Of a DNA stretch of 6,345 nt, positions 5,700-6,345 are shown piece by piece. Within the stretch, counting starts at the first letter, position 1; each line of letters begins with the position of its first letter. The DNA comes from JADYZU01 sp964443055 (GTDB taxonomy: Bacteria; Pseudomonadota; Alphaproteobacteria; Rhodobacterales; Rhodobacteraceae). The stretch is from assembly GCA_964443055.1 (NCBI GenBank), contig CAYUBT010000147.1:1-6345 (forward strand), read 5' to 3'. Made by a program: the position numbers and the translations under genes. The notes beneath the pieces were generated by a model. It made no database searches and was not told the origin of the DNA. It worked only from the letters and a program-made list of their open reading frames with translations.

Positions 5700-6345
5700 T
5701 CATTGCGCGGCCTCCTGCGTCTCGAAATCTTCGGGGAAATGATTCATGGCCGAGATGACGGGATAGGGCGTGAATCCCCCCAGCGCGCAGAGCGACCCCT
5801 CGCGCATGGTCTCGGCCAGATCGGTGATGAGCGGCTTGGCCGTCCCGTCACCCTTGCGGATACGGGCGATCGTCTCGACCCCGCGCACCGCGCCCACCCG
5901 GCAGGGCGTGCATTTGCCGCAGGATTCGATGGCACAGAACTCCATCGCGAATTCCGCCTGCGCGGCCATGTCCACGGTGTCGTCGAAGACGACAATTCCC
6001 GCATGGCCGATGAGTGCGCCCTTGGCGTCGTATTCCTCGTAGCCGAAGGGAGTGTCGAATTGCCATGATGGCAGATAGGCACCGAGCGGCCCGCCCACCT
6101 GGACCGCGCGGATCGGGCGGCCCGAGAAGGTGCCGCCGGCGATGTCATTGACGATTTCCGACAGCGTGAGCCCGAAAGCAACCTCGTAGAGGCCGCCGAA
6201 TTTCACATTTCCCGCAATCTGCAGCGGAATGGTCCCGCGCGAGCGGCCAAGCCCGAAATCACGGTAATAGGCCGCGCCCTTTGCCATGATGATCGGCACC
6301 GATGCGAGCGAGATGACGTTGTTGACGACCGTGGGCCTGCCGAAC
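5700..6345 (-). CDS. fdsB: NAD-dependent formate dehydrogenase subunit beta, C-terminal part
   Basis: The gene runs in from the right edge; 214 C-terminal residues are present, less than half of a usual FdsB of about 500 aa. FdsB is homologous to NuoF (fused to a NuoE-like domain in many members) and carries FMN, the NADH site and a [4Fe-4S] cluster that receives electrons from FdsA. The visible part begins within the conserved FGRPTVVNNV stretch of the FMN domain, continues through the SLBB-like region (about visible residues 41-75, IAGNVKFGG and following) and VQVGGPLGAYLP, and ends with the cluster domain: ESCGKCTPCR (visible C142, C145, C148) and the fourth ligand in GSLCALGG (C186). The FMN loop and NADH-binding glycine-rich segment lie outside the window. 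A GTG at 6299 is internal, not a start, because the family sequence continues upstream. The stop lies 39 nt before fdsA; fdsG is expected beyond the edge. Confidence 0.96.
   Translation of the reverse strand, partial: FGRPTVVNNVISLASVPIIMAKGAAYYRDFGLGRSRGTIPLQIAGNVKFGGLYEVAFGLTLSEIVNDIAGGTFSGRPIRAVQVGGPLGAYLPSWQFDTPFGYEEYDAKGALIGHAGIVVFDDTVDMAAQAEFAMEFCAIESCGKCTPCRVGAVRGVETIARIRKGDGTAKPLITDLAETMREGSLCALGGFTPYPVISAMNHFPEDFETQEAAQ

Noticed and set aside
2919..6068. A 1049-codon open frame on the + strand antisense to fdsA and fdsB
   Set aside because: It has no recognisable domain, is rich in His, Arg, Ala and Gly as expected from the complementary strand of GC-rich genes, and covers two genes with complete catalytic motifs. 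Long antisense frames are common at this GC content.
5700..6299. FdsB as a complete 199-aa protein starting at GTG 6299
   Set aside because: The frame stays open to the window edge and encodes the conserved FGRPTVVNN stretch upstream of the GTG, so the gene is cut by the window rather than short.
1..6345. Tandem repeats, CRISPR arrays, insertion sequences, riboswitches
   Set aside because: No regular repeat-spacer pattern, terminal inverted repeats, transposase fragments or recognisable riboswitch core were found by eye on either strand.

Overview
The window is GC-rich and most likely comes from an alphaproteobacterium of the Rhodobacteraceae type (Rhodobacter/Paracoccus/Roseobacter relatives). 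This rests on codon use, the gene order fdsB-fdsA-fdhD(fdsC)-fdsD, and active-site numbering of FdsA that sits a constant 12 residues from that of the Rhodobacter capsulatus enzyme. No integrase, transposase, CRISPR array or phage gene was seen.

Left part (1-1025, + strand). The window opens inside a tRNA-Thr(CGT), of which only the 3' part is present. A short spacer follows, then a two-gene unit: a small ArsR-type winged-helix regulator whose stop overlaps the start of an SRPBCC/AHSA1-type protein by 4 nt. The unit meets the leftward genes head-on at about 1000, where a short hairpin with T-runs on both sides could end transcription in both directions.

Middle part (1025-1981, - strand). An intact type II thymidine kinase gene (tdk) is followed, in the upstream direction of the - strand, by a 60-nt open frame that ends 9 nt before tdk and then by exactly 100 Ns (1673-1772), a scaffold gap of unknown true size. 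The gap hides the end of fdsD and whatever lies between fdsD and tdk.

Right part (1773-6345, - strand). This is an NAD-dependent molybdenum formate dehydrogenase operon read right to left: the C-terminal part of FdsB (cut by the window edge), complete FdsA (971 aa), complete FdhD/FdsC sulfurtransferase, and FdsD (3' end in the gap). FdsA oxidises formate at a bis-MGD molybdenum centre. Electrons pass through its Fe-S chain to FdsB, which reduces NAD+ at FMN. FdhD supplies sulfur for the Mo cofactor and FdsD assists assembly. The fdsA/fdhD and fdhD/fdsD junctions are both ATGA overlaps, so translation of the three is probably coupled.

The most notable observation is in FdsA. The segment that in related FdsA/NuoG proteins carries the His/Cys3-ligated [4Fe-4S] cluster is present and aligns without gaps, but all three cysteines are replaced (G129, D132, S138) and only H125 remains. 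This enzyme is therefore predicted to have one [4Fe-4S] cluster fewer than its well-studied relatives. Everything else looks ordinary, and I see no convincing new multi-gene system.
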